A DNA stretch of 64,000 bases from Rhizobium phaseoli. Its GTDB lineage: Bacteria > Pseudomonadota > Alphaproteobacteria > Rhizobiales > Rhizobiaceae. The stretch is from positions 89,063 through 153,062 of the forward strand of contig NZ_ML133577.1 in assembly GCF_003985125.1 (NCBI RefSeq), read 5' to 3'. Made by a program: the position numbers and the translations under genes. How positions within the stretch are numbered: position 1 is the stretch's first letter; the number at the start of each line of letters is the position of its first letter. Shown here in pieces: positions 16,860 to 26,042 of the stretch. Below the pieces are notes generated by a model. That model was not told the origin of the DNA, searched no databases, and was given only the letters and a program-made list of their open reading frames with translations.

Positions 16860-17462
16860 ATGTCGACCTTGCTGAGAAGTTTATTGCTGCTGGTCGGAAT
16901 AACTTTAGTGGTGCCAGCCTTTGGCAATTGCCTGACCGCCAATGAGACCAAACAGGGCGTGCTGCTGACCAGAGAAGTGCCTTTCTTTTCCGTATTCTAC
17001 AAGCCCGACGGTCCGGGTCTCACCGAACAGAAGCTGGTGGAGCGTAACCACTCACTGCAGCCGGTGTCGGCTGTCTATTTGCACCCGTTGCTCGTCGAAA
17101 AGAGAGTTGGTCCCAACGGGACGCATGAGCTTAAATACGCGAATGCGATTGCGTTGGACGATCTGCCACAGAAGAAGACCTGGCAATCCGACACCACGCT
17201 TTTCCTCAATGGCAAAAAATCCGTTTCGGGCACTACTTTTATTCGGTTCGACGGCTTGGGAGAGGAAACGATCGCATCTTGTTCCTACAAGGTTTGGGCC
17301 ATCAACAGCCGTCTGGAACTGACGGGATTGCCTCCGATTATCTTTGAACAATACTATTCCCCCGAGCTTCGTCTCGTTCTTCGTTCGGTAAGGCTAGGCC
17401 CTTCCAACCAGCCGTTGAGCGAGGTTCGATTTGATCGGTTCCAAATTGGCTGGGGCAACTGA
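16860..17462 (+). CDS. Exported protein of unknown function
   Basis: 200 residues with a clear signal peptide (positions 1-22, cleavage near AFG-NC). A GAGGGG site precedes the ATG by about 8 bases. Only two cysteines are seen in the mature part, Cys24 and one in IASCSYKVW, so a disulfide is possible. The sequence looks beta-rich. No family was recognised. It has a lower GC content by eye than its neighbours and no operon partners. Confidence 0.55.
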   Translation: MSTLLRSLLLLVGITLVVPAFGNCLTANETKQGVLLTREVPFFSVFYKPDGPGLTEQKLVERNHSLQPVSAVYLHPLLVEKRVGPNGTHELKYANAIALDDLPQKKTWQSDTTLFLNGKKSVSGTTFIRFDGLGEETIASCSYKVWAINSRLELTGLPPIIFEQYYSPELRLVLRSVRLGPSNQPLSEVRFDRFQIGWGN

Positions 17463-17494
17463 TTGGGATGCTGTTCGGCAAATGCAAGAAGCAG

Positions 17495-17655
17495 CGTCGC
17501 GGCGTGCCTCGATCGCCCTGCAGGCTGCTCACCTCAGCATGAGGGGCGTTGGAGGATGCCGCGCTGTAATCGCGGGCGCAGAGGAATTTGCACCGCCTTG
17601 AAGAGAGAGTCTCTGAGGTGCCCCGCAGGGGCCTCGAAGGACGAGGCGGGTGCTC
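17495..17655 (-). repeat. Mosaic palindromic repeat, copy 1
   Basis: The core (17605-17654) is an inverted copy of the element AGCACCCGCCTCGTCC...CACCTCAGGATGAGG found four more times in the window. It contains two small hairpins (CCTCG/CGAGG and GCCCC/GGGGC). A related degenerate module precedes it at 17495-17565. It ends 5 bases from the LysR stop codon and may serve as a transcript end. Confidence 0.75.
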
Positions 17656-17659
17656 GGCG

Positions 17660-18556
17660 TCAGGAGCTTCTCTCTCGAAGAGCCTCCATGATGACCGAGA
17701 AGGCGGGGAGGTTCTGGCGGCGGCTGGGGTAATAGAGGTAATAGCCGGCGAATTTGGGGGGCCAGTCATCGAGGACGAGGGTGAGACGCCGTTCGGCAAG
17801 ATGCGTTGCGACGTAGCTTTCCGGGACGAAGGCAATGCCGTAGCCCTGAAGGGCTGCGCCGACCATCTCGCGATCGGTGTTGAAGGTGAGTTGGCCTTCC
17901 ACCCTCACACGGACCTCCTCATTGTTTTTTTCGAACTCCCAGGCGTAAAGCCCGCCGATCCTGTCGAGACGCCTGTTGATGCAGTTGTGCTGCATCAGCT
18001 CTTGCGGCGTCGTCGGCACGGGTCTTGTCTTGAAATAATCGGGGGAAGCGACAACCACCAGCCGCCAGTCCGGCCCGATCCGCACCGCAACCATGTCCTT
18101 CTCCAGGCTCTCGCCGAGGCGCACGCCGGCATCGAAGCCGTCTTCGACGATGTTGCGGAAGCTGTTGTCGACGCTGAGTTCCAGCTTGATATCGGGATAT
18201 TCGCCGAGGATGGGGGCGAGCTTCGGCCACACCACGCTTTCCATCGCGTGGTTCGACAGGGTGATTCTGACGGTGCCGGCCGGTTTGTCGCGATAGGCCA
18301 TCAACGCCTCGATATCGGCCTCGATTTCGGAAATGCGCGGCGCGAGCGATTGTCGCAGACGCTCGCCGGCCTCCGTCGTCGCCACGCTGCGCGTCGTGCG
18401 CGTGAGGAGCCGCAGCCCCATGCGCGCTTCGAGTTCCTTGACGGCGTAGCTCAGCGTCGATTGCGCGACCCCCAGTTTCGCGGCGGCCCGGGTGAAGCTG
18501 CGTTCCTCCGCGACCGCCAGGAAGAGAAGCAGTTCGTTGAAGTTTTCGCGCGCCAT
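17660..18556 (-). CDS. LysR-family transcriptional regulator
   Basis: 298 residues. The N-terminal winged helix-turn-helix reads FLAVAEERSFTRAAAKLGV followed by STLSYAVKELEARMGLRLL. A substrate-binding domain follows from about residue 90. It is divergent from the alcohol dehydrogenase and MFS genes and is the likely local activator, with binding sites in the 150-base gap 18557-18707. The ligand is unknown. Confidence 0.92.
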   Translation of the reverse strand: MARENFNELLLFLAVAEERSFTRAAAKLGVAQSTLSYAVKELEARMGLRLLTRTTRSVATTEAGERLRQSLAPRISEIEADIEALMAYRDKPAGTVRITLSNHAMESVVWPKLAPILGEYPDIKLELSVDNSFRNIVEDGFDAGVRLGESLEKDMVAVRIGPDWRLVVVASPDYFKTRPVPTTPQELMQHNCINRRLDRIGGLYAWEFEKNNEEVRVRVEGQLTFNTDREMVGAALQGYGIAFVPESYVATHLAERRLTLVLDDWPPKFAGYYLYYPSRRQNLPAFSVIMEALRERSS

Positions 18557-18707
18557 AGTGGATATCTCCGCTCTCCCGATCCGGCGCCATTAATAGCCGA
18601 TTTCGATAAGTCCATGCAAATTGCAACGGCTAATCCGAGCTATCGAAGGGTGCTATTGCATCTGCCGAAAGAATGAGACGGGCATTCCGCCCGGACAGGA
18701 GATCACC

Positions 18708-19724
18708 ATGCTCGGCACCGTCCTTCGCGCCCCCGGCGACATCCGCTGCGAGGAAGTCGCGGAACCGAAGATTGAGAAACCCACCGACGCGATCATCAAG
18801 CTGTCGGCGTCCTGCGTCTGCGGCTCCGACCTCTGGCCCTACCGCGGCCTTCAACCGGTGAATGGCCCGCAGCACATGGGCCACGAATATTGCGGCGTCG
18901 TCGTCGAGGTCGGAAGCGAAGTCCAGAATATCCGGCCCGGCCAGTTCGTCGTCGGCTCGTTCTGCCTCTCCGACAACACCTGCCCGCATTGCCGCTATGG
19001 CTTCCAGTCCTCCTGCGAGCATCGCGAATTCATGTCGGGCGCGCAGGCGCCCTACGCCCGGATCGCGCTTGCCGACGGCACGCTTGTGGCCACCGACACC
19101 ATACCATCAGACGACCTGATCCCGAGCCTGCTCGCGGCCTCGGATGTGCTCGGCACTGGCTGGTATGCGGCCGACGCCGCGCGGGTGACGCCGGGATGCA
19201 CGGCGGTCGTCGTCGGCGACGGCGCGGTCGGCCTGATGGGCGTGCTCTCCGCCAAGCAGCTTGGCGCCGGCCGCATCATTGCCATGAGCCGCCACAAGCA
19301 GCGTCAAGAGCTGGCGCTCGAATATGGCGCGACCGACATCGTCACCGAACGCGGCGACGAAGGCGTGGCGAGAATCAGGGAGTTGACCGGTGGCGTCGGC
19401 GCGGACTCGGTGCTGGAATGCGTCGGCACCGAGCAGTCGATGATGCAGGCGATCAATGCCTGCCGCCCCGGCGGCTCGATCGGCTATGTCGGCGTTCCCC
19501 ATGGCGTCAGCCTCGACGGGCAGATGCTGTTTTTCGCCCAGAAGAACCTGTTGGGCGGCCCGGCCCCGGTGCGACGTTTCCTGCCGCACCTGATCGACCT
19601 CATTCTGTCGCGCAAGATCAACCCCGGAAAGGTCTTCGATCTCGAAGTGCCGCTCGCCGATGTCGCAAAGGGTTACAAGGCGATGGACGAACGCTCTGCG
19701 ATCAAGACGCTGCTGCGCATGTGA
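18708..19724 (+). CDS. Zinc-dependent alcohol dehydrogenase family protein
   Basis: 338 residues from the ATG at 18708, which has AGGAG 7 bases upstream; the open frame extends further upstream without support. It is a medium-chain dehydrogenase: catalytic zinc motifs CVCGSDLW and GHEYCG, and the structural zinc loop with four cysteines in CLSDNTCPHCRYGFQSSC. The Rossmann motif VVGDGAVGLMG is present. It should oxidise an alcohol or reduce an aldehyde with NAD(P). It is paired with an MFS exporter and a divergent LysR. Confidence 0.88.
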   Translation: MLGTVLRAPGDIRCEEVAEPKIEKPTDAIIKLSASCVCGSDLWPYRGLQPVNGPQHMGHEYCGVVVEVGSEVQNIRPGQFVVGSFCLSDNTCPHCRYGFQSSCEHREFMSGAQAPYARIALADGTLVATDTIPSDDLIPSLLAASDVLGTGWYAADAARVTPGCTAVVVGDGAVGLMGVLSAKQLGAGRIIAMSRHKQRQELALEYGATDIVTERGDEGVARIRELTGGVGADSVLECVGTEQSMMQAINACRPGGSIGYVGVPHGVSLDGQMLFFAQKNLLGGPAPVRRFLPHLIDLILSRKINPGKVFDLEVPLADVAKGYKAMDERSAIKTLLRM

Positions 19725-19889
19725 GATCCGCATTCCGGATCACCGAGGAAACGGCGAGGATCGCCGGCATCCCCGAGAACTCGACCCTGTGAATTTCGAA
19801 ATCGGCGGCGCCGACGTGATCCCGGTCGCCGGCAGGGCGACACGCAGCCGTCGCCCGTTTCCATGAACAGCTCTTGAGGTGAAAGCCCG

Positions 19890-21098
19890 ATGGACACCAT
19901 CCACAATATGAGACCGGCAACCAAGACGACGCCGTGGAGCGCCGTCATCTGCATGATGCTGACCTCCTTCGTGCTCGTCGCGTCGGAATTCATGCCGGTG
20001 AGCCTGCTGACGCCGATCGCCGACGACCTCGCGAGTACCGCAGGCCAGGCGGGTCAGGCCATCTCGATCTCGGGCTTCTTCGCCGTCATCACGGCCCTGT
20101 TCAGCAACGTGCTGTTCGCGCGTTTCGACCGGCGTGGGGTGATCCTCTCCTATACCGTCGTGCTGGTGGCGTCGGGCCTGGCGGTCACCTTTGCGCCCAA
20201 CTACCTCGTGTTCATGTTCGGCCGCGCCCTGATCGGCGTGTCGATCGGCGGCTACTGGTCGCTGGCGACTGCGATCATCGCGCGGCTCGCCGCCGGTCCC
20301 GACGTGCCCAAGGCCCTTGCCATGCTGCAAGGTGGCAGTGCTCTGGCCGCAGTGATCGCGGCCCCACTTGGCAGCTTCCTCGGCGGCCTGGTCGGATGGC
20401 GCGGCGCGTTCTTCGTGGTCGTGCCGATCGGCATTGCCGCCTTCATCTGGCAAGCCACCGCCCTGCCCCGGATGCCGGGCGGCCGAAGCGGTTCTCTCGG
20501 CAGGACGTTCGGCCTTATGGGCAACCGCACCTTCGCCCTCGGCATGGCGTCGATGATCCTGTTCTTCATGGGGCAGTTCGCGCTCTCGACCTATCTCAGA
20601 CCGTTTCTCGAAGACATCACGCATCTCCGCGTCAACTCGCTGTCGCTCGTGCTGCTCGGCGTCGGCCTTGCCGGCCTCGCCGGAACCTCGTTGATCCCCT
20701 CGATCCTGCGCTCGCATATGGCGCATGTGCTGATCGGCTTTCCGGCCGTGCTGGTGACCGTGGCCCTGGCGCTCATCGGCCTCGGCCCCTTCGCGCTGGC
20801 AACCGCCGGCCTGCTGCTTCTCTGGGGCCTGCTGACGACGCCGGTGCCGGCGGCCTGGACGACCTGGATGACCCGCACCATCCCGCACCATCTGGAGGAA
20901 GGCGGCGCCTGGTTCGTCGCCCTCATTCAGTTTGCCATCACCTCCGGCGCCTTCGCGGGCGGCCTGCTGTTCGATCATGTCGGCTGGTGGAGCCCGTTTG
21001 TGTTGAGCGCCGCGGCCATGGCGGGTGCGGCGGCGATTGCGGTTGGTGTGACGCGGGGGTTGAGGCGGCAGGCGGCCATATCGGTTGGACATTTGTAG
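19890..21098 (+). CDS. MFS transporter (DHA1-type drug/nucleoside efflux family)
   Basis: 402 residues and about 12 membrane segments. The DHA1 pattern is seen near the N-terminus (FVLVASEFMPVSLLTPIADDL), with the helix 4 motif FMFGRALIGVSIGGYWSLA and the loop 2-3 arginines ARFDRRG. It resembles the NepI/AraJ type efflux pumps. It lies 165 bases after the dehydrogenase gene; the gap holds no clear gene. Confidence 0.88.
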   Translation: MDTIHNMRPATKTTPWSAVICMMLTSFVLVASEFMPVSLLTPIADDLASTAGQAGQAISISGFFAVITALFSNVLFARFDRRGVILSYTVVLVASGLAVTFAPNYLVFMFGRALIGVSIGGYWSLATAIIARLAAGPDVPKALAMLQGGSALAAVIAAPLGSFLGGLVGWRGAFFVVVPIGIAAFIWQATALPRMPGGRSGSLGRTFGLMGNRTFALGMASMILFFMGQFALSTYLRPFLEDITHLRVNSLSLVLLGVGLAGLAGTSLIPSILRSHMAHVLIGFPAVLVTVALALIGLGPFALATAGLLLLWGLLTTPVPAAWTTWMTRTIPHHLEEGGAWFVALIQFAITSGAFAGGLLFDHVGWWSPFVLSAAAMAGAAAIAVGVTRGLRRQAAISVGHL

Positions 21099-21133
21099 GC
21101 GCCGGCATGACTTACACTATCACGATCCGATGC

Positions 21134-21250
21134 CCTCACCTCCCTAGCTCAACAATCGCACAGCCATAACCGCCAAGCTCCAGCGTCGCTCGCACCGGCT
21201 TCTCGAAGGCTCGCTCCCCGCCCATCACCAGACGTTCAAGAACCTTCCGC
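21134..21250 (-). pseudogene. Remnant of a GH42 beta-galactosidase 3' end
   Basis: The minus strand encodes ATLELGGYGCAIVELGR followed by a stop. This closely matches the C-terminus of the beta-galactosidase at 23896 (GTLDLGGYGCAIVELER). By hand alignment 21134-21204 matches 23894-23964 at 62 of 71 bases in the same orientation. Upstream codons quickly lose similarity, so only the gene tail is left. Confidence 0.65.
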
Positions 21251-21416
21251 TTTCCGTGGATACTCATTCCGTGTCGTCCACCTCGACGCCGTCGGTCACA
21301 AAGAAGGCTGACGGCTCGATGGAGGTGGAGATCGCTGGACATTACCCCTCACCACTTGTTGACTCACCCGCAGTTGAACAATAACTTGCTAATTTGGTCG
21401 TTGGGCTTGTCCTCAG

Positions 21417-23123
21417 ATGACGGATCAATCTCTTCAGCGTCGTCTCGCTGCCATCGTCGTTGCCGATGTGGTGGGATATTCACGCCTGATGGAGGCTGAT
21501 GAAGTCGCAACGCTTGAGAACCTCAGGGAACTCCGTTCTGGCGTTATCGAGCCGGCTGTGATGCGCCACAACGGCCGCATCTTCAAGGTCGTGGGCGACG
21601 GCTTCCTGATCGAATTCGGCAGCGCGGTGGACGCGGTCGAAGCGGCGTTGGAAATGCAACGGGCTAACACTCCTGTTGAGGCCTCCGGAGATCGACGCCT
21701 ACTTTTACGTGTAGGGGTCAATCTGGGAGATGTCATTGACGATGGTTCGGACGTCCTCGGCGACGGGGTCAATGTCGCGGCGCGCCTGGAGACACAGGCC
21801 GCGCCGGGAGGTATCTGCATTTCAGCCGGCGTTCACGGCGAGATCGTCGGCAAGATAGGCGACCAGTTCTTCGACGCAGGCGAACGCTACCTGAAGAACC
21901 TGACCCGCCCGGTCCACCTGTGGCATTGGCCGGATGCGCTGCAGAGCATATTGCCGCTGCCCGACCGTCCCTCGATCGCTGTATTGCCGTTCACGAACAT
22001 GAGTGGGGATGAAGCGGACGCGCCCTTCGTCGACGGCTTAACAGAAGACCTGATCACTGACCTTTCCCGTACGGCTGGCCTGTTCGTCATCGCACGCAAT
22101 TCCGTCTACGGCTACAAGGGCAAGCCGGTCAACGTAAAGTTGGTCGCCCAGGAACTCGGCGTCCGCTACGTCCTGGAGGGGAGCGCCAGACGCGCAATGG
22201 GCCGTGTCCGCATCAATGCCCAATTGATCGACGCGCTTGCCGGCGGGCACCTGTGGGCCGAGAGGTTTGACAGGACGGTGGAAGATGTTTTCGAACTACA
22301 GGACGAAGTCAACGCCAAGATTGTCGAAGCCCTCGTCGGCCGGCTGACCATCCCCACGCCACGCAATCGGCCGAAGAACTTCGAGGCCTACGACCTGTGT
22401 GTGCGCGCCCGCCTCCTGACGGAAGAGTCCCCGCAAACCGAGCGCGAGGCCTATATGCTGCTCCAGCGCGCGGTCAAGCTCGAGCCATCATATGCCGAGG
22501 CGCTCGGTCTGCTCGCCTATAACCGTTGGCTGGCCTGGACTCATTTCGGCGAGCCCGAAGATCCCAACCGCCGGATGGCGACGACATCAGCGCAGAAGGC
22601 CGTCGAGCTGGATCCCAACGATGCCGGCTGCCGTTACGTCCTGGGGACCATTCTGGCTTATGAGCGGCGATGGGAGGAATCGGAGGCCGCCTTCGCCAAG
22701 GCCCTGGAGCTGGACCCCAACCACGCCGACACCTGGGCCGCCATGTCTGATATTTCAGTGCTGGCCGGCAGGGTTGTCGACGGACTTGCGCAGATCGATA
22801 AAGCTCTGCGGCTCAATCCCCGTCCAGCCTGCTGGTATCTTTGTCATCTCGGGCAGGCGCAATACGCTGCGCGTGACTATGAGGCCGCGGCCGCTACACT
22901 CCGCAGGGAAGACACGTATCGCACCAACTCACGCAAATTCCTGGCTGCCACGCTTGCGCAGTTGGGCCACCGTGAGGAGGCGCAGCGAGAAGCAGAATTG
23001 TTCCTGATCGCCCACCCTCATTTCACGATCGGCCATTGGCTCAGCTCCCAGCCGCTGCGCGATGCATCTGTACGAGATCACTTTGTCGACGGCTTCCGAA
23101 AGGCCGGCCTGCCGGAGATGTGA
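21417..23123 (+). CDS. Class III nucleotide cyclase with TolB-like and TPR domains
   Basis: 568 residues, no membrane segment. The N-terminal cyclase domain (1-180) shows both metal aspartates (Asp17 in VADVVGYS, Asp61 in VVGDGF) and the transition-state motif GDGVNVAARLE. The middle (about 185-320) is the TolB-like stretch IAVLPFTNMSGDEAD...FVDGLTEDLITDLSR common to rhizobial cyclase-TPR proteins. The C-terminal ~240 residues are TPR repeats (LDPNDAGCRYVLGTIL, LDPNHADTWAAMSDI). It probably makes cAMP. There is no strong ribosome site before the ATG. The segment carrying it is bracketed by beta-galactosidase tail repeats. Confidence 0.88.
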   Translation: MTDQSLQRRLAAIVVADVVGYSRLMEADEVATLENLRELRSGVIEPAVMRHNGRIFKVVGDGFLIEFGSAVDAVEAALEMQRANTPVEASGDRRLLLRVGVNLGDVIDDGSDVLGDGVNVAARLETQAAPGGICISAGVHGEIVGKIGDQFFDAGERYLKNLTRPVHLWHWPDALQSILPLPDRPSIAVLPFTNMSGDEADAPFVDGLTEDLITDLSRTAGLFVIARNSVYGYKGKPVNVKLVAQELGVRYVLEGSARRAMGRVRINAQLIDALAGGHLWAERFDRTVEDVFELQDEVNAKIVEALVGRLTIPTPRNRPKNFEAYDLCVRARLLTEESPQTEREAYMLLQRAVKLEPSYAEALGLLAYNRWLAWTHFGEPEDPNRRMATTSAQKAVELDPNDAGCRYVLGTILAYERRWEESEAAFAKALELDPNHADTWAAMSDISVLAGRVVDGLAQIDKALRLNPRPACWYLCHLGQAQYAARDYEAAAATLRREDTYRTNSRKFLAATLAQLGHREEAQREAELFLIAHPHFTIGHWLSSQPLRDASVRDHFVDGFRKAGLPEM

Positions 23124-23209
23124 CAGTGAGAGCAGGTTTTGTGGGCCGAACCTATGTAAGCAGCAGCGTGCCGGGCAGCCCCCCATCCGGCTGCACGGCA
23201 TGCCTTACA

Positions 23210-23650
23210 TTACTTTACCGTGATGGCAAGGCCGCTGATATCGGCGTTGACCTGCAGGCCTACCTGCTTGCCTGAGAGCTCGAGCTCGGCGCCCTTGTCA
23301 TTGGTCATGACGATCACCTGGGCCCCTTTGCCGACCGCGCCGCCACCGCCCGCCGCACCGTAGACCCCGGTCACATCTCGAGCGCGGCGAATATGGCGAA
23401 CAGTGCCATGAAAATTGGTCTTGGAAGCCCCGAAGGCGAGGCCGCCCGAGATGCCGCCGACAGAGATGGGATAATGGCGACCATGGAAGGTCAGCGTGCC
23501 CTCGCCTCCAGAACCACCCACAAAGAAGGCAGCCTTGTAGACTGAGAAGCTGATCGTACCGCTGTCGGCATACGCAGAGCCGGCAAAGCTCACTCCTGCT
23601 GCTGCGATAACCGCAGCCGCGACTGAACGAAATCTGGACGAAATCTTCAT
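23210..23650 (-). CDS. Small exported glycine-rich conserved protein
   Basis: 146 residues from the ATG at 23650, which has GAGGAGA upstream; an in-frame extension upstream is unlikely. A signal peptide (1-28, ending SAYA) is followed by a mature domain with regular glycine-rich strands: FFVGGSGGEGTLTFHGR, VGGISGGLAFGASKT, VYGAAGGGGAVGKGAQ. The pattern recalls small periplasmic beta/SYLF- or EipA-like proteins, but I cannot name the family with confidence. It converges with the cyclase gene. Confidence 0.65.
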   Translation of the reverse strand: MKISSRFRSVAAAVIAAAGVSFAGSAYADSGTISFSVYKAAFFVGGSGGEGTLTFHGRHYPISVGGISGGLAFGASKTNFHGTVRHIRRARDVTGVYGAAGGGGAVGKGAQVIVMTNDKGAELELSGKQVGLQVNADISGLAITVK

Positions 23651-23895
23651 AATGCGAATCTCCTCAAAATCGAGGCTTACCCAGCCAGGAGGGCACGTCA
23701 GCGTCAAGCCAAAGTCACAGCTGAAACAATCTCGCCCGTCCTTGGTTCCAAACAGGTGGCCAGAATCCGGCTGGGAGAAGGCCGCCACGAAACCACATTG
23801 CTAATCTGATTTGAACCGCTGCTCAAGCAGCGAAGCACGTCCCCGCGCGTCATGAACGCGCGTGGACAACTTTCGTCATCGTTGGCTGCGAACCC

Positions 23896-26028
23896 TCACC
23901 TCTCCAGCTCAACAATTGCACACCCATACCCGCCAAGGTCCAGCGTCCCCCGCACCGCCTTCTCCCCATCCAGCAGATCCCGCCCGGCCGGCACGCCGCC
24001 GACCGTCACGGCCTGATCGGTATAATTCTGCACGAACAGCAGCCGCCGCTCGTCGTTCATCCGCATCGTCACCTCCACGCCCTCGGGCAGCCCGCCGACC
24101 AGCGGCTCCACGCCGGCGGGCGCAAACAGGCGCTCGGTCAGCGCTTCGGTTAGCTCAGGCGTGAGGTAGGTGCCGAGATAGACCACCTGCCCCTTGCCGA
24201 CCTTGCGCGAGGTCGCCATTGCCAAGCCCTCGGCGTAGCGGTTGGACCAGGCGGCGATGACTTCGACATCGGGCTCGATGGTGAGGTTTTCGTAGAAGTG
24301 GCCGGCGGTCAGTTCGCGGTTGCCGATCTTGAAGCGGCGTTGGCGGCGCTGGGATTCGGCCGGTTTGTTCGGCGGGATGACGAGGCCGCCCGAGCGTTCC
24401 ATCACGTCGAACAGGCCGTTGGCGCCGGGCGCGGTCAAACGGCCGAAATCCTCGACGCGCACGCCGGTCAGCTTCGACAGCGCCGTGCCCGGGGCGGTCT
24501 CGCGGATGACGTGGTTGTCTTCATTGCGGGTGCCGGTGCGAGCGCCGATGACGACGGTGCCGCCTGCTGCCGCGAAGGCTTCGAGCCTCGCCGTCCATTC
24601 GTCCTTCCACATCACCCAGTGCGGCACATAGAAGAGCTTCAGCCTGGAAAGATCGTCCTCGGGATGGATGAAGCCGCAGGCGATGCCGCGGTCGTAGCAA
24701 TATTGATGCATGAGGATCGCATCGTCCTGCGGGCTCGGCAGGCCGATCGGATAGGTCTTGTGGGCTTCCTGATTGTCGAAATCGGAGCCGGCGATACCGA
24801 CATCCATGCGCACATAGGTGCCGAGGATCTTCGGCTGCAGCGCGATCATCTCGCTTGCGAAGCGGCTGGCCTCCTCATAGCGGTGGCGGCCGATATCGTC
24901 ATGGTCGATGATGCCCATCCAGTAGATCTCGGCGCCGAAATGGGCCGGCCGCCAGCGGAAGAACATCAGGCCGTCGGCGCCGTGCGCGACCGAGGAAAGC
25001 GCCATGCGGCGAAGTTCCCCCGGCTCAGGCGTCAGCGTGCAGAAGCCCGGCTGGCTGCCGAAGCCCGATTGCTGCTCGGGCACGATGTAATTGCCGGAAA
25101 AGCCGCGGCAGATATCGAGATGCAGCGCCTGCACCTTGGCGTGGTTGCCGAGCCGCATGAACTCGTCATAGAGCATCGGATAGATGTCGTAGCCGACGAA
25201 ATCGAGATCCTTGCTGAACTGGCCGCGGAAATCGATATCCCGCAAGCCGCCGAGATTGTGGAAGACGAACCAGGCGGGTTTCACCGCGCGCAAGATCTCC
25301 ACCTGGTCGTGCTGGAAGCGCGCCGTCGAGAAGGCGAGGAAGCGGTGGTAATCCTGCAGGTGGCCGGGGCTCGGGAAGGTCGGGCCGAATTCGATCGGCA
25401 GCACCACCTGATCGAAGCTGTCATAGGCCGTCGCCCAGAAATCGCCGCCCCAGGCGCGGTTGAGCTCGGCGATCTCGCGGTATTTGTCGGCAAGGAACAG
25501 CTGGAATTCGCTGAGCGTCGCCTTGGAAAAGCTCTCCGGCATGCTGGTGTTCAGCTCATTGTCTGTCTGCCAGCCGACAACGAAAGGATTGTCGCGGTAG
25601 TGCTCGGCCATCGCCCGGGTAATGCGCTTGCTGTGCTCGCGGAAGACGGGGCTTGCCGTATCGCAATGTTGGCGCGAGCCGTGGCTCATCGGCCGGCCCT
25701 TGCCGTCCACCCTTAAAATTTCAGGGTGGGCAGCGGTCAGCCAGCGCGGCGGGGTGGCGGTCGGCGTGCACATGATCGTATCGATGCCGTGACGGCCAAG
25801 GATCGCGATGGCGCGGTCGAAGAGATCGAAATTGTAGGTGCCGAGCTTCGGCTCGAGGATGTGCCAGGCGAATTCGGCCATGCGCACGACGTTGAAGCCG
25901 GCCTTGGCCATGCGCTCGGCATCGCGCTCCCAATAGCTTTCGTCGACATGATCGGGATAGTGCGGGACGCCGACGAGAAAGCGATCGGTCTTGACGGTGT
26001 TCCATACGGAGAGGGTCTTGTCGGACAC
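23896..26028 (-). CDS. Beta-galactosidase, glycoside hydrolase family 42
   Basis: 710 residues, cytoplasmic. The TIM barrel shows the acid/base glutamate in WQTDNELNTS (Glu158) and the nucleophile glutamate in IVPEQQSG (Glu318), as expected for GH42. The trimerisation and C-terminal beta domains complete the usual ~700-residue length. It hydrolyses beta-galactosides delivered by the ABC transporter encoded just upstream (15-base gap to the ATPase gene). It is the last gene of that operon. Confidence 0.93.
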   Translation of the reverse strand: MSDKTLSVWNTVKTDRFLVGVPHYPDHVDESYWERDAERMAKAGFNVVRMAEFAWHILEPKLGTYNFDLFDRAIAILGRHGIDTIMCTPTATPPRWLTAAHPEILRVDGKGRPMSHGSRQHCDTASPVFREHSKRITRAMAEHYRDNPFVVGWQTDNELNTSMPESFSKATLSEFQLFLADKYREIAELNRAWGGDFWATAYDSFDQVVLPIEFGPTFPSPGHLQDYHRFLAFSTARFQHDQVEILRAVKPAWFVFHNLGGLRDIDFRGQFSKDLDFVGYDIYPMLYDEFMRLGNHAKVQALHLDICRGFSGNYIVPEQQSGFGSQPGFCTLTPEPGELRRMALSSVAHGADGLMFFRWRPAHFGAEIYWMGIIDHDDIGRHRYEEASRFASEMIALQPKILGTYVRMDVGIAGSDFDNQEAHKTYPIGLPSPQDDAILMHQYCYDRGIACGFIHPEDDLSRLKLFYVPHWVMWKDEWTARLEAFAAAGGTVVIGARTGTRNEDNHVIRETAPGTALSKLTGVRVEDFGRLTAPGANGLFDVMERSGGLVIPPNKPAESQRRQRRFKIGNRELTAGHFYENLTIEPDVEVIAAWSNRYAEGLAMATSRKVGKGQVVYLGTYLTPELTEALTERLFAPAGVEPLVGGLPEGVEVTMRMNDERRLLFVQNYTDQAVTVGGVPAGRDLLDGEKAVRGTLDLGGYGCAIVELER

Positions 26029-26042
26029 GGGGCTGGTCTTTC

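Noticed and set aside
19740..21092. 450-residue minus-strand frame opposite the MFS gene
   Set aside because: Composition is dominated by Arg, His, Gly and Glu without motifs; the plus strand encodes a textbook MFS protein.
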